A stretch of 64,000 bases of DNA, taken from contig CAYSHK010000053.1 in assembly GCA_964430935.1 (NCBI GenBank), positions 43,356 through 107,355 of the forward strand, in the 5' to 3' direction. Source of the DNA: Thermopetrobacter sp964430935. GTDB lineage: Bacteria > Pseudomonadota > Alphaproteobacteria > Rhizobiales > Aestuariivirgaceae. The notes beneath the pieces are model-generated. The model was not told where the DNA came from, made no database searches, and saw nothing but the letters and a program-made list of their open reading frames with translations. Below, one piece after another: positions 8,027 through 17,663 of this stretch. The position numbers were made by a program, and so were the translations under genes. Position 1 is the first letter of the stretch; every line of letters starts with the position of its first letter.

Positions 8027-8076
8027 TTCATGCATCCATGCATCGGCGGAGCAACGGGCCGTGGCCCGGTGTCCGT

Positions 8077-8694
8077 TCAGCTTCCATGCCGCCAGGTTTC
8101 CGGGAGCGTGAAACTGCCACTCCACAGTCCCCGCCCATGCCTGCGGGCCTCGCGTTCGGCCTTCTCGTACGCCATCGAATAGCGGCTGTAGGCCACGGCC
8201 CAGCCGTCACGGACCATGCGCTCGCCGATGTCGGTGCCTTCCACGAGGCACACGGCGATGTCCCTGCCGTAGCGGTCCGTGGCAAGGCGGTCGCAGTATA
8301 CGGGCCTGCCGCCGATGATCTCCTTCAGATGCCGCCGGGCGCGCCAGCCGCACATGTAGATTTCGCCCGAGGCGTCGCGGCAGGTCTGGTCCATCTCCGG
8401 CGCATCCAGGCCGTGCAGCCGTATGCGGCGCCCCTTCCAGACGATGGTATCGCCGTCGATGACATGGCTCACGTAGCCGTCTCCGGGGGGAAGGGTAGGG
8501 CCGAAAACGGCGTGGCGGACGGCCGGGAAGGTGAGGAACGTCCAGCCGCCGGCCAGAAACAGCACGTAGACCCAGGCGAAACCGCGCAGCGACACCATGC
8601 GGCGCCGTCGCGTCTCGCGGGCCCGCCTGGCCAGCCTCTCGGCACGCGCGGCGTTCAGATCTATCACCTTGTCCATCCGGGAATGCGATTCCAT
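8077..8694 (-). CDS. membrane-anchored thermonuclease (SNase-like) protein
   Basis: The 205-residue protein has a basic N-terminus, one membrane segment at about residues 38-58 (FAWVYVLFLAGGWTFL), then an SNase OB-fold domain. All the usual active-site positions are present: DGDT, R in RIRLHGLDAPE with its Asp and Glu, and DRYGRD. These enzymes cut DNA or RNA with Ca2+. The topology predicts a periplasmic nuclease tethered to the inner membrane. Cysteines in QTCRDASGEIYMCGW could form a disulfide. An in-frame ATG at 8676 is an alternative start. It is divergent from guaA; a paralogue lies at 11416-12168. Confidence 0.85.
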   Translation of the reverse strand: MESHSRMDKVIDLNAARAERLARRARETRRRRMVSLRGFAWVYVLFLAGGWTFLTFPAVRHAVFGPTLPPGDGYVSHVIDGDTIVWKGRRIRLHGLDAPEMDQTCRDASGEIYMCGWRARRHLKEIIGGRPVYCDRLATDRYGRDIAVCLVEGTDIGERMVRDGWAVAYSRYSMAYEKAEREARRHGRGLWSGSFTLPETWRHGS

Positions 8695-8862
8695 GCAACG
8701 TATGGTAGGTGGAAAAAGTGTATGACCGCTTTACGGAAGCGATGCAATTCGACCGCCATCTTTCCGCATCGCGGGGCGGAATCATTCTCCACACCCCGCC
8801 TTGCCGCGGGTGCCGGGTTCCTGTAAGTGTCGCGCAAGGCCCGCGCATACAGGGATCCCGCC

Positions 8863-10419
8863 ATGACCACCCATGCAGACCGCATCCTGATCATCGACTT
8901 CGGCTCGCAGGTGACGCAGCTCATAGCGCGGCGCATCCGCGAGGCCGGCGTCTATTCCGAAATCGTGCCGTTCCAGAAGGCGGAGGAGGCTCTCGACTGG
9001 GAGGGGCTGAAAGGCATCGTGCTCTCGGGCGGACCGGCCTCCGTCACGTGGGAGGAAAGCCCGCGTGCGCCGCAGCGCGTCTTCGGGATGGGGCTGCCTG
9101 TGCTCGGCATCTGCTACGGCCAGCAGACGATGGTGGAGCAGCTCGGGGGCAGGGTGGAGACCTCCGATCATCAGGAATTCGGCCGCGCCTTCCTGGAGGT
9201 CGTGAAGGACTGCTCCCTCTTCGGCGGCGTCTGGAAGAAGGGCGAGCGCCATCAGGTATGGATGAGCCACGGCGACCGGGTGACGGCCCTGCCGGAGGGT
9301 TTCGAGGTGGTGGGCATCTCCGACGGCGCGCCCTTCGCCGCCATCGCCGACGAGAGCCGCCATTTCTATGGCGTGCAGTTCCATCCCGAGGTCGTCCATA
9401 CGCCGGACGGACACAGGCTGCTGGCCAATTTCGCCCTGAACATCTGCGGTTGCGCCGGCGACTGGTCCATGGCCTCCTTCAAGGACGAGATGATCGCCCG
9501 CGTGCGCGAGCAGGTGGGCGACGCCAGGGTCATCTGCGGCCTTTCCGGCGGCGTGGATTCCTCCGTCGTGGCCGTGCTGCTGCACGAGGCGATCGGCGAT
9601 CGGTTGCAGTGCGTGTTCGTGGATACCGGCCTGATGCGCATGGGCGAGGCGGAGGAGGTGGTCGGCCTGTTCCGCGACTCGTACAACATCCCGCTGGTGC
9701 ACGTGGATGCGGCGGACGAGTTCATCGGCCAACTGGAAGGGGTGAGCGACCCGGAGGCCAAGCGCAAGATCATCGGAAAGACCTTCATCGACGTGTTCGA
9801 GCGCGAGGCGAAGAAGATCGGCGGTGCGCGGTTCCTCGCCCAGGGAACCCTCTATCCGGACGTGATCGAATCCGTTTCCTTCACGGGCGGGCCGAGCGTC
9901 ACCATCAAGAGCCACCACAACGTGGGCGGCCTGCCGGAGCGGATGAATCTGGAGCTCGTGGAGCCTCTCAGGGAGCTGTTCAAGGACGAAGTGCGGGCTC
10001 TGGGCCGCGAACTCGGGCTTCCCGAGCATTTCGTCGGGCGTCATCCGTTCCCCGGGCCGGGGCTGGCGATCCGCCTTCCGGGCGGCGTGACCCGCGAGAA
10101 GCTGGAGATCCTGCGCCGCGCCGACGCCATATATCTGGACGAGATCCGCAAGGCCGGACTGTATGACGCCATCTGGCAGGCCTTCGCCGTGCTGCTCCCG
10201 GTGCAAACCGTCGGCGTGATGGGCGATGCGCGCACGTACGACTACGTCTGCGCCCTGCGCGCGGTAACCTCCGTGGACGGTATGACCGCCGACTGGTTCC
10301 ATTTCGATCCGGATTTCCTGGCCACCGTCTCCACCCGCATCATCAACGAGGTGCGGGGCATCAACCGCGTGGTCTACGACATCACCAGCAAGCCTCCCGG
10401 AACCATCGAATGGGAGTGA
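8863..10419 (+). CDS. guaA: GMP synthase (glutamine-hydrolysing)
   Basis: GuaA aminates XMP to GMP using glutamine and ATP. The 518-residue protein has an N-terminal class I glutamine amidotransferase domain with Cys84 in GICYGQQ and a downstream HPE (FHPEVVHT). The ATP-pyrophosphatase P-loop SGGVDSS lies at about 228-234, and the C-terminal dimerisation domain ends in KPPGTIEWE. The ATG at 8863 was chosen because the domain starts there (RILIIDFGSQ) and AGGGA precedes it. It completes the IMP-to-GMP route with guaB. Confidence 0.97.
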   Translation: MTTHADRILIIDFGSQVTQLIARRIREAGVYSEIVPFQKAEEALDWEGLKGIVLSGGPASVTWEESPRAPQRVFGMGLPVLGICYGQQTMVEQLGGRVETSDHQEFGRAFLEVVKDCSLFGGVWKKGERHQVWMSHGDRVTALPEGFEVVGISDGAPFAAIADESRHFYGVQFHPEVVHTPDGHRLLANFALNICGCAGDWSMASFKDEMIARVREQVGDARVICGLSGGVDSSVVAVLLHEAIGDRLQCVFVDTGLMRMGEAEEVVGLFRDSYNIPLVHVDAADEFIGQLEGVSDPEAKRKIIGKTFIDVFEREAKKIGGARFLAQGTLYPDVIESVSFTGGPSVTIKSHHNVGGLPERMNLELVEPLRELFKDEVRALGRELGLPEHFVGRHPFPGPGLAIRLPGGVTREKLEILRRADAIYLDEIRKAGLYDAIWQAFAVLLPVQTVGVMGDARTYDYVCALRAVTSVDGMTADWFHFDPDFLATVSTRIINEVRGINRVVYDITSKPPGTIEWE

Positions 10420-10619
10420 GCAATGTGTGCTGGCGGACGGTGGCCGAGGCAGGCATCGCTGGCAGAAAGACCATTCATTCCCTGCCTGCAGCATGATATT
10501 TCAAGCGGATGACGTTGCGGCATGTCGCGTGAGCGGGCTGGTCGAGTCGAAGGCATGCCGGTAGCTTGCCCAGGGTATTTTTCGTTTGACGAAGAACCAT
10601 TATTGGTACATACTTTCAC

Positions 10620-10976
10620 GTGAAGCCCAAGCTGAAACTTGAGGTGTTTTTCTACCGTTCGGAATCCGGAAACGAGCCTGTCCGGGACTGGCTGAAAAAT
10701 CTTTCCCATGAGGAAAGGAAGGCGATCGGTGGAGACATCAAGACGGTGCAAATCGGGTGGCCACTGGGCATGCCCGTTGTGCGCAAGCTGGAGCCGGGTC
10801 TGTGGGAAGTCCGCAGTCGTCTCCACGGGCGCATTGCCCGCATCGTCTTTACGGTGAAAGATCGACGGATGATCCTGTTGCACGGTTTCATCAAGAAGTC
10901 GCAAAGGACGGAACAATCCGATCTTCGGGTGGCCAGAAAGCGGAAGACGCGGCTGGACATGGGAGAAATGGGATGA
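10620..10976 (+). CDS. Gp49-like (RelE/HigB superfamily) toxin
   Basis: The 118-residue basic protein matches the phage-derived Gp49-like group of RelE/HigB toxins, which act as ribosome-dependent mRNA interferases. Visible features are the opening beta strand LKLEVFFYRSESG, EPVRDWLKNLSHEERK, and the core strand set LWEVRSRLHGRIARIVFTV followed by ILLHGFIKKSQRT. It starts with GTG at 10620. Its stop overlaps the antitoxin start by 4 bases (ATGA), the toxin-first order usual for this group. The gene sits alone with its partner between guaA and a nuclease gene, as acquired modules often do. Confidence 0.85.
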   Translation: MKPKLKLEVFFYRSESGNEPVRDWLKNLSHEERKAIGGDIKTVQIGWPLGMPVVRKLEPGLWEVRSRLHGRIARIVFTVKDRRMILLHGFIKKSQRTEQSDLRVARKRKTRLDMGEMG

Positions 10977-11254
10977 ACAGGCATATCGGCAGCAATTTCG
11001 ACGATTTCCTGGAGGAGGAAGGGCTGCTGGCGGAAGCCGAGGCTGTCGCTGCGAAGCGTGTCATTGCCTTCCAGATCAAAAGGCTGATGAAGGAACAGAA
11101 GCTCACGAAGGTCGAACTGGCCAGGCGCATGAAGACCAGTCGTTCCGCGCTGGGCCGGCTTCTCGATCCCACCAACCCTTCCGTCACGCTGCTGACCCTT
11201 GAACGGGCGGCCAGAGCGCTGGGCAGGCGGCTCCGGATCGAACTTGCATCATGA
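10973..11254 (+). CDS. XRE-family antitoxin
   Basis: The 93-residue protein has a helix-turn-helix at about residues 38-80 (LTKVELARRMKTSRSALGRL, then VTLLTLERAARALG), as in HigA-type antitoxins. The acidic N-terminal third (DDFLEEEGLLAEAEAV) likely covers the toxin. The ATG overlaps the toxin stop. Such antitoxins normally repress their own promoter, which would lie in the 200 bases after guaA. TTGGTACA near 10602-10609 is in an AT-richer patch there, but no clear operator is seen. Confidence 0.87.
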   Translation: MNRHIGSNFDDFLEEEGLLAEAEAVAAKRVIAFQIKRLMKEQKLTKVELARRMKTSRSALGRLLDPTNPSVTLLTLERAARALGRRLRIELAS

Positions 11255-11415
11255 CGGAGGTGTGATCCCCTCCGGCTGTTCCCGAGGGTCCGTCTTCCGG
11301 CCGGATATTCCGGGTGTCGCCCAAGCCTGCCGGATTGTTTGCAACCGCAAAACGTTCCTTTTACGGAAATGTGTCATCCTCGGTTGAGATGTTGCGGCAA
11401 CCGGGGAGAAGAAGA

Positions 11416-12168
11416 ATGGCTCGGGAACATGCCCGGAAGGGTGAAGGGGAGGACCGGCTCCCAGGCGGATGGATCATACGTCGGTGGACGGATCACATCC
11501 GGAAGCTGCGCGATGGCATACGGAACCGCCGCAAGGAGGAGGACGTACCGCTCCGGATCGTGCTGACGGCGGAGGATGTCTCGAAGTTTCTCACTGTTTC
11601 GGGCGGTGACGGTTTCGTGGCGGCGGGACTCCGCATTCGCCTGCTGGACATCGACGCACCGGAAATCGGGCAGGACTGTTCAGACGGGGACGGCGGAACG
11701 TGGCCTTGCGGCAGAAAGGCGCGCTGGCGTCTCTACGAGCTTCTCGCCGGACGCGAGATCGAAGTCCGGATCCACGACGTCGACCGCTACGGCCGGTTGC
11801 TCGCGATATGCCATGTCGGGGGACGGGACGTGGGAGAAACGATGGTGCGGGAGGGACTGGCCGAGTGCCATCGCTCCGACAGGTACGGAGATGCCGAGGA
11901 CGAAGCCGTCCGTCATGGCCGGGGAATATGGCGGGACGCGCAGCGGACGCCGGCATCCCGGCGCCGATGCAGGGACGACGGGACGGCCGGGCATGCGGAG
12001 AAGCATGCGAGGAAGGAGAAACGGCGTATCCATCCCCTGCGCAGGGATCTGCTTCTGACGGCCGCCGGTCCCGCGCAAGAGCGTCCGGAACCGGAGGATG
12101 CAAGCCATCGGACCGCGAAGCGGTCCCATCTCTTTGGCGCACGGAAGAACACGACGACCGGAAAATGA
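11416..12168 (+). CDS. thermonuclease-fold (SNase-like) protein, cytoplasmic type
   Basis: The 250-residue protein has an SNase domain at about residues 48-175 with RIRLLDIDAPE and DRYGRL, so the catalytic Arg, Asp, Glu and second Arg are kept. The first motif is VSGGDGF rather than VIDGDT: one of the two Asp residues is Gly and the following Thr is Gly, so metal binding may be altered. It has no signal peptide or membrane segment. The tail of about 75 residues is very basic and low-complexity. GGGGAGAA before the ATG at 11416 fixes the start. It is a paralogue of the nuclease at 8077-8694. Confidence 0.8.
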   Translation: MAREHARKGEGEDRLPGGWIIRRWTDHIRKLRDGIRNRRKEEDVPLRIVLTAEDVSKFLTVSGGDGFVAAGLRIRLLDIDAPEIGQDCSDGDGGTWPCGRKARWRLYELLAGREIEVRIHDVDRYGRLLAICHVGGRDVGETMVREGLAECHRSDRYGDAEDEAVRHGRGIWRDAQRTPASRRRCRDDGTAGHAEKHARKEKRRIHPLRRDLLLTAAGPAQERPEPEDASHRTAKRSHLFGARKNTTTGK

Positions 12169-12204
12169 GATGGCGGCGACGGCCTCCCCGGAGCCATGCG
12201 GTGG

Positions 12205-15200
12205 TCATCGCTCCGTGGAGAAGGCCGCGACGCTTCCACCGCCTCCGGCGCGCACCTCCAGCCGCAGGTCGATGCGTTCCCGCAGTTCGGCGACATGGGA
12301 GATGATGCCGATGAGGCGTCCCTCGCCGCGGAGGTCCATGAGGGCCCGGATGGCGAGATCCAGCGCCTCCGCGTCGAGGCTGCCGAAGCCCTCGTCGATG
12401 AACATGGTCTCCAGCCGGATGCCTCCCGCATGGGCCTGCACCACGTCCGCAAGCCCGAGCGCCAGCGAGAGGGCGGCGAGAAAGCTCTCGCCGCCGGAGA
12501 GCGTGCGCACATGGCGTTCGCGGCCGGTGTGGGTGTCGAAGACCTCCAGGTCGAGTCCGCCGCTCATCCGTCCGTCCTGCGGTTCCGTCTGCCTGCGGAG
12601 CAGGAAACGTCCGCGGCTCATCAGGTCGAGACGGCGGTTCGCCGCGACGAGAACCTCGTCGAAGAGGGTCGCGAGAACGTACCGCTCGAAGGACATGCGT
12701 CCGGGATTGCGCGTGCCGCCCGCCACCTCCGCCAGACGGGCGAGGGCGGCATGGCGTTCCTCCTCCTCCGCGAAACGTCCGCGCAGGTTTTCCAGCCTGG
12801 ATTGCGCCTCCTCCAGATTCCGCAGGCGCGCTTCGGCGTCGCCCCGGCGGCGGGCCAGTTCCTCGCGCGCGGCGGAGACGGATTCGCGCGCCCGGAGCAA
12901 CGCCGCCATGTCCGGGGCATGGACGCCCTCGGCGGCCGCCCGGGCTGTGGACAGACGCTCCCGGGCGGCATGCAGATCGGCTGCGTACCGCTCCGTGAGC
13001 TCCTCCAGCTCCTTGAGCGCACCGTCGGACATCATGGCGGCGGAGAAACTCTCTTCCGTCCCGAATCCCGCCTCCGCCAGGCGCTTGCGGAAACGTTCGC
13101 GCGCCTCCGCATGCCGGCTGCGGGCCTCGCGCAGAACGCCGGATGCCGACTCCCGGCGGCCGCTGGCGGCCGCCGCCGTCCGTTCGGCCCGCGTGACCGC
13201 CTCCCCGGCATCCTTCAGGGCCGTCTCCAGTTCCTCCAGTTCCTTTTCCAGCCGCTTCCGGGTCGCGCGCAGGGCCGTTCCGGACCGAAGATCCGGGGGC
13301 AGATCCTCCACGGCGCCACGCAGCGCGCCTTCCATCTCGGCCAACTGCCGGTCCAGCGACGTGCGCCGCGCCTCCGCCTCCTTCAGGGCCGTCGCGAGAC
13401 GTTCGCCCTCCGCCCTGAGCCTGGCATTGGCGGCCTCGGTCTCCTCGAGCCCGCTTGCGGCGCCTACGGCCCTTTCCAGTTCGGCGGCGGTGGCGGAAAG
13501 CAGGGTGTCGAGCTCCGCGGGATCGGTGGAGGGAGCGGTGCGCAGGGAATTCCGCAACGTTTCCATCCGCCCCATGAGGCGTGCGTGATCCGTCTCCAGC
13601 GCCGCGACAGTCCTTTCGGCCTTGCGCAGTTCTTCCTCGGCGTCGCGCAGAGCCTCGCGCCGGACCCGCAGAGCCGCGTCGTCCACCGCGACGGCGGAGC
13701 TCCGGGCCGGAGCGGGATGTTCCGCGGAACCGCAGACGGGGCAGGGCTCCCCGGGCCGGAGATCCCGGGCCAGCAGGGCGGCATGGCCCTCCCTCCAGGC
13801 CGTTTCCGCCTCCCGCAGGGCCGCCGCTGCGCCGTCCGCCCGCTCCGCCGCCGCGCGGACATGCGCGCGGGCCATTTCCAGCCGCTCCGCCAGACGCCTT
13901 TCGTCCGCTTCCAGACGCGCCAGGGCCTTCGCGGCGTCGATGGCCGCCCGCAGAGCGTCGCGCCGTGCGCGCAGCCCTTCGGCGGCCGCCGCCAGGGAGG
14001 TCAGGGAAACGCGGCTTTCCTCGTTCTCCTTGAGTTTTGTCCGCGTTTCCTGAATCGCCGTTTCAAGTTCCGCGACGGCTCCGCCCGCTTCATCGCGTTT
14101 CCGACGGAGGGCGGCCGCGGTCTTCCGCAGCTCATCGAGCCGGGCGATGCGTTCCGTCAGGGCGGAAAGCCTGGCCAGCTCGTCCGAAAGCCGCCTCCGC
14201 ATGTCGTCGCGGGCCCTTTCCCTTTCGAGCCGTTCGCGGGCCAGGGCGAGGGCCTTTCCGGCTTCTTCGGCCGCGGTCCGCGCCTCGGAGAAAGCCGTCT
14301 CGGCCTCCCGCAGCTCCCGGCGGCGTCTGCGTTCCTCGTCCGCCACGTCGCGCAGGGCATGCGCGCGCCGGGCCAGATCGAGCCGCCGCCGGGCCTCCTC
14401 CATCTCTTCGCGGCGGGCTTCGAGGGCCGCGAGCTCCCGCTCCGCGGAGGCCTTGCCCTCGAGCAGACGCCGCCGTTCCCCGGCCAGCTCCACGGCCCGT
14501 TCCGCCAGCCGTTCGCGGGCCTGCAGCCTGTCGCCCTCCGCATCGAGACTGCGCAGCCATTTCCGTGCCGCGGCGATGCGTTCCTCCAGATCGGACGCGT
14601 TTCCGACGCCGGCGGCCGCGAGAATCTCCTCCCGGCGCGTCCGCAGGTCGGCGAGACGTTTCTCCGCCTCCTTCGCCGCCGTCTTCAGGGCCTCCTCCAG
14701 CGCCCGGAAACGGCCGGTCCGGAAGAGGGAGGCCAGAATCCTCTGCTTCTCCGACGAACCGGCCACCAGAAAGCGGCGGAAAAGCCCCTGCGGAAGCATG
14801 ACCACCTGCCGGAACTGGTCCGCCCCGAAGCCGATCAGCGCCTCCAGGCGTTCGTTCACCTCGGAGGGGCTGGTGGCGAGCGGCGTCTCTCCTCCCGTGG
14901 CGGGGTCGATCCTCCACAGGACGGCCTCGGGCTTCATCCGGGTTTCCCCTTCGCCGCGTTTCTTGGGCCGCATCTGGAGAGGGCTCCGGGAGACGCGGTA
15001 GTGTCCGTCTCCGAATGCGAAATCGAAGGTCACCCGAGTGGGAAGGGAGGGCGCGGCGTGATGGCTGCGCATGTCCTCGCCCTGCCGTTCACCGCCGGAG
15101 GTCCGGCCGTAGAGGGCGTAGCTCATGGCGTCGAGGATGGCCGTCTTGCCGGAGCCGGTGGGGCCGTGCACGAGGAAGAGGCCGTGGCGCAGGGCGGGGG

Positions 15201-15267
15201 AGAAGTCGATCTCCTGCACGCCGGCATAGGGACCGAAGGCCTGCATGACCAGTTTCAGCGGACGCAT
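12205..15267 (-). CDS. sbcC: exonuclease subunit SbcC (Rad50-like ATPase)
   Basis: SbcC with SbcD forms the Mre11-Rad50-type nuclease that opens hairpins and trims DNA ends. At 1020 residues it has Walker A GPTGSGKT at 35-42, long coiled coils either side of a zinc hook CPVC near residue 509, and the C-terminal lobe with LSGGESF signature, Walker B (MFIDEGFGSLD) and the H-loop (IISHVAEL). The coiled-coil arms are strongly Ala/Arg/Glu-rich. It starts 4 bases after the sbcD stop, so translation is coupled. The strand-opposite frame is also open over most of its length, a GC-rich artefact. Confidence 0.95.
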   Translation of the reverse strand: MRPLKLVMQAFGPYAGVQEIDFSPALRHGLFLVHGPTGSGKTAILDAMSYALYGRTSGGERQGEDMRSHHAAPSLPTRVTFDFAFGDGHYRVSRSPLQMRPKKRGEGETRMKPEAVLWRIDPATGGETPLATSPSEVNERLEALIGFGADQFRQVVMLPQGLFRRFLVAGSSEKQRILASLFRTGRFRALEEALKTAAKEAEKRLADLRTRREEILAAAGVGNASDLEERIAAARKWLRSLDAEGDRLQARERLAERAVELAGERRRLLEGKASAERELAALEARREEMEEARRRLDLARRAHALRDVADEERRRRRELREAETAFSEARTAAEEAGKALALARERLERERARDDMRRRLSDELARLSALTERIARLDELRKTAAALRRKRDEAGGAVAELETAIQETRTKLKENEESRVSLTSLAAAAEGLRARRDALRAAIDAAKALARLEADERRLAERLEMARAHVRAAAERADGAAAALREAETAWREGHAALLARDLRPGEPCPVCGSAEHPAPARSSAVAVDDAALRVRREALRDAEEELRKAERTVAALETDHARLMGRMETLRNSLRTAPSTDPAELDTLLSATAAELERAVGAASGLEETEAANARLRAEGERLATALKEAEARRTSLDRQLAEMEGALRGAVEDLPPDLRSGTALRATRKRLEKELEELETALKDAGEAVTRAERTAAAASGRRESASGVLREARSRHAEARERFRKRLAEAGFGTEESFSAAMMSDGALKELEELTERYAADLHAARERLSTARAAAEGVHAPDMAALLRARESVSAAREELARRRGDAEARLRNLEEAQSRLENLRGRFAEEEERHAALARLAEVAGGTRNPGRMSFERYVLATLFDEVLVAANRRLDLMSRGRFLLRRQTEPQDGRMSGGLDLEVFDTHTGRERHVRTLSGGESFLAALSLALGLADVVQAHAGGIRLETMFIDEGFGSLDAEALDLAIRALMDLRGEGRLIGIISHVAELRERIDLRLEVRAGGGGSVAAFSTER

Positions 15268-15271
15268 GGCC

Positions 15272-16426
15272 TCAGCCCTCCCTCTCCGCGCGGCGCAGCT
15301 CCTCCAGGACCTCCGCCAGCGCCGCCCGTTGCGGCGGGGTCATCTCCGCGCCCGCCACCTTCCCGAAGAATTCCGCGAAGAGCGTCTCCCGGTCCGCATG
15401 CCGCCGGCGCGTGGAGGCGGCCGGCGCCTCCGGTCCCGCATCCGTGGCGGCGACGAGGGCGGGGCGACGGATCTCCAGAACGTTGGGCCAGTGCTCGCGC
15501 AGGCGCGACATCGCGTCGAACACCGGCCCTTCGTCCTCGAGCACGACCTGGAGATAGTCGGAGGAGGGCTCCCGCCGTGCGCGGGCCAGCAGGTCGGCGA
15601 GCCTTCCCGTCGCGATGCGGACGTCGTGGCGGGGTTCCAGGCGCGGCGTCTCGATCCGGCAGCGGCCTTCGGCGTCCATCTCCACGAAGGTGACGGATTT
15701 CGCGTGTCCGGCTTCCGAGAACGAGTATTTCAGCGGCGAGCCCGCATAGCGGATGTTTTCGCCGCCGGCCCGCTGGGGACGGTGGAGATGGCCGAGCGCG
15801 ACATAGTCGAAGCCGGCGAGGATTTCCGGCGGCACGGCTTCCGTTCCGCCGATGGAAAGGGGACGCTCGGACTCGCTCGCCTCGCCGCCGAGGACGGTCG
15901 CATGCGCCGCCAGGACGGAGCGGATGCCGTCGCCGCATCGCCGGCGGGCCAGCCCGCAGGCGGCCCGCATCGCCGAGGCCTGGTCGGTGATGCCCGCATC
16001 GGGCAGGAGCTCCCGCATCCGCACCGGATCGAGGAACGGCACGGCATGCACGGCGACGGGGCCGTGCGCGTCCTCCAGCATCAGGGGAGGGGCCTCCGGA
16101 TCGAAGGCGCCGCGCACGTGCAGTCCGCCATGCGCGAGCAGACGCGAACCGAAGCCCAGCCGCTGGGGGCTGTCGTGATTGCCCGCGATCACCAGAACGG
16201 CACCCGCCGCCTCGACGAGACGGGAGAGGACGTCGTCCAGCAGCGCCACGGCCTCCTGCGGGGGAACGGCCCGGTCGTAGACGTCGCCCGCCACGACGAC
16301 CAGATCCGGACGCACGTCCCGGGCCAGGAGCACGAGCTGGTCGAGCACGTGCGCCTGGTCGTCCGTCAGGTGGACGTTGTGGAAGATGCGGCCCAGATGC
16401 CAGTCCGCCGTGTGCAGTATCCTCAT
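15272..16426 (-). CDS. sbcD: exonuclease subunit SbcD (Mre11-like nuclease)
   Basis: SbcD is the Mn2+-dependent phosphoesterase of the SbcCD complex. The 384-residue protein shows all metallophosphoesterase motifs: ILHTADWHLGR at the N-terminus, VVVAGDVYD, IAGNHDSPQR, LAAHATV and ALGHLHRPQ. The C-terminal cap and SbcC-binding region follow. It is the first gene of the sbcDC pair and is divergent from the dehydratase gene across 268 bases. Confidence 0.95.
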   Translation of the reverse strand: MRILHTADWHLGRIFHNVHLTDDQAHVLDQLVLLARDVRPDLVVVAGDVYDRAVPPQEAVALLDDVLSRLVEAAGAVLVIAGNHDSPQRLGFGSRLLAHGGLHVRGAFDPEAPPLMLEDAHGPVAVHAVPFLDPVRMRELLPDAGITDQASAMRAACGLARRRCGDGIRSVLAAHATVLGGEASESERPLSIGGTEAVPPEILAGFDYVALGHLHRPQRAGGENIRYAGSPLKYSFSEAGHAKSVTFVEMDAEGRCRIETPRLEPRHDVRIATGRLADLLARARREPSSDYLQVVLEDEGPVFDAMSRLREHWPNVLEIRRPALVAATDAGPEAPAASTRRRHADRETLFAEFFGKVAGAEMTPPQRAALAEVLEELRRAEREG

Positions 16427-16694
16427 GCGGTTCCGGATGCCTCCCCGCGGTTTCCGTATGCGATGGATCGCCGACGACGCCGAATCGGACCCGGCGCGCC
16501 CGCCTCCGTTCGATTATGCCCCATCCGGGAAGCCCGCGGCACGGCCGCAGGCTTGCGATGCGCGCGAAACATGGACGGGGAACGGGACACTTTCCGGCAA
16601 AGCATGGTTCCAGTTGCGGTTGTTCCTTGATCGGAACGCGGGCGGAAGTGCATCTGGAGGATGCGGAGCAATCTTTTCCATCCGGAGGTCTCCA

Positions 16695-17663
16695 ATGTTC
16701 ACGGCAGACGAATTCGCGGCGGCGCAGGAAGCCGTCGGCGCCGCCATGCGGCCCACCCTGGCCAATCCCTGGCCGCTTCTGTGCGAGGCGGCCGGATGCG
16801 AGGTGTGGGTCAAGCACGAGAACCACACGCCGACGGGCGCCTTCAAGGTGCGTGGCGGCCTGAACTATCTGGCCCGCCTCATGGAAGGGGATGGACGGCC
16901 CGCCGGCCTGATCTCCGCGACCCGCGGCAACCACGGACAGTCCGTTCCGTTCGCGGCGGCGCGCTACGGCCTGCCGGTGACCATCGTCGTGCCGCACGGC
17001 AATTCCGTGGAGAAGAACGCCGCCATGCGCGCGCTCGGAGCGGAGCTGATCGAATACGGGGAGACCTTCGACGAGGCGAAGGCGCATGCGGTGCGGCTTG
17101 GCGAGGAGCGCGGCCTGCACATGGTGCCCTCCTATCACCCGTGGCTGGTGGCGGGCGTGGCCACGTACGCCCGCGAGCTGTTCGAGGCGGTGGAGGGGCT
17201 GGATGCCGTATACGCCCCGATCGGCATGGGCTCCGGCGTGTCCGGTCTCATCGCCATGCGCGACATGCTGGGACTGGACACGGAGATCGTCGGCGTGGTT
17301 TCGGAGGGCGCCGACGCCTATCTGAAATCCTTCGAGGCGGGGCGTCCGGTGAGCGCCGACGCCCGCACCTTCGCCGACGGCATGGCGGTGGGCGAACCGC
17401 ATCCGCAGGCGGTGGAATACATCAATCGCGGCGTGGCGCGCGTGGTGGCCGTCTCCGACGACGAGATCGCAGAGGCCATCCGTCTCTACTACACGGCCAC
17501 CCACAACGTGGCGGAGGGGGCGGGCGCCGCCGCGCTCGCCGCCCTGCTGATGCGGGAGAGGGAGCGGATGCGCGGCCGCAGGTGCGCCGTGATCCTGTCC
17601 GGAGGCAACATGGACGCCGACAAGTTCGTGGAGGTGCTCCAGGGCGGCACCCCTGAGCCATGA
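16695..17663 (+). CDS. PLP-dependent threonine/serine dehydratase-like enzyme
   Basis: The 322-residue protein is a fold-type II PLP enzyme of the threonine dehydratase group. The Schiff-base lysine is Lys51 in TPTGAFKVRGG, the phosphate loop SATRGNHGQS lies near residue 77, and SGGNMD near 304 is the C-terminal ring-contacting motif. There is no C-terminal ACT domain, so it is a short catabolic-type or related enzyme (threonine, serine or hydroxyaspartate ammonia-lyase). GGAGGTCTCC before the ATG at 16695 is a strong ribosome site. It stands alone between sbcD and the rpsF promoter. Confidence 0.85.
   Translation: MFTADEFAAAQEAVGAAMRPTLANPWPLLCEAAGCEVWVKHENHTPTGAFKVRGGLNYLARLMEGDGRPAGLISATRGNHGQSVPFAAARYGLPVTIVVPHGNSVEKNAAMRALGAELIEYGETFDEAKAHAVRLGEERGLHMVPSYHPWLVAGVATYARELFEAVEGLDAVYAPIGMGSGVSGLIAMRDMLGLDTEIVGVVSEGADAYLKSFEAGRPVSADARTFADGMAVGEPHPQAVEYINRGVARVVAVSDDEIAEAIRLYYTATHNVAEGAGAAALAALLMRERERMRGRRCAVILSGGNMDADKFVEVLQGGTPEP

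Noticed and set aside
8077..12168. The guaA region as a defence island or prophage remnant
   Set aside because: Only a small toxin-antitoxin pair and two SNase-fold proteins are present. There is no integrase, attachment site, phage structural gene or known defence gene.
12196..15693. A plus-strand open frame of more than 1100 codons opposite sbcC
   Set aside because: It is the mirror of the SbcC coding pattern in a GC-rich genome. It has no recognisable domain, and sbcC has all motifs on the minus strand.
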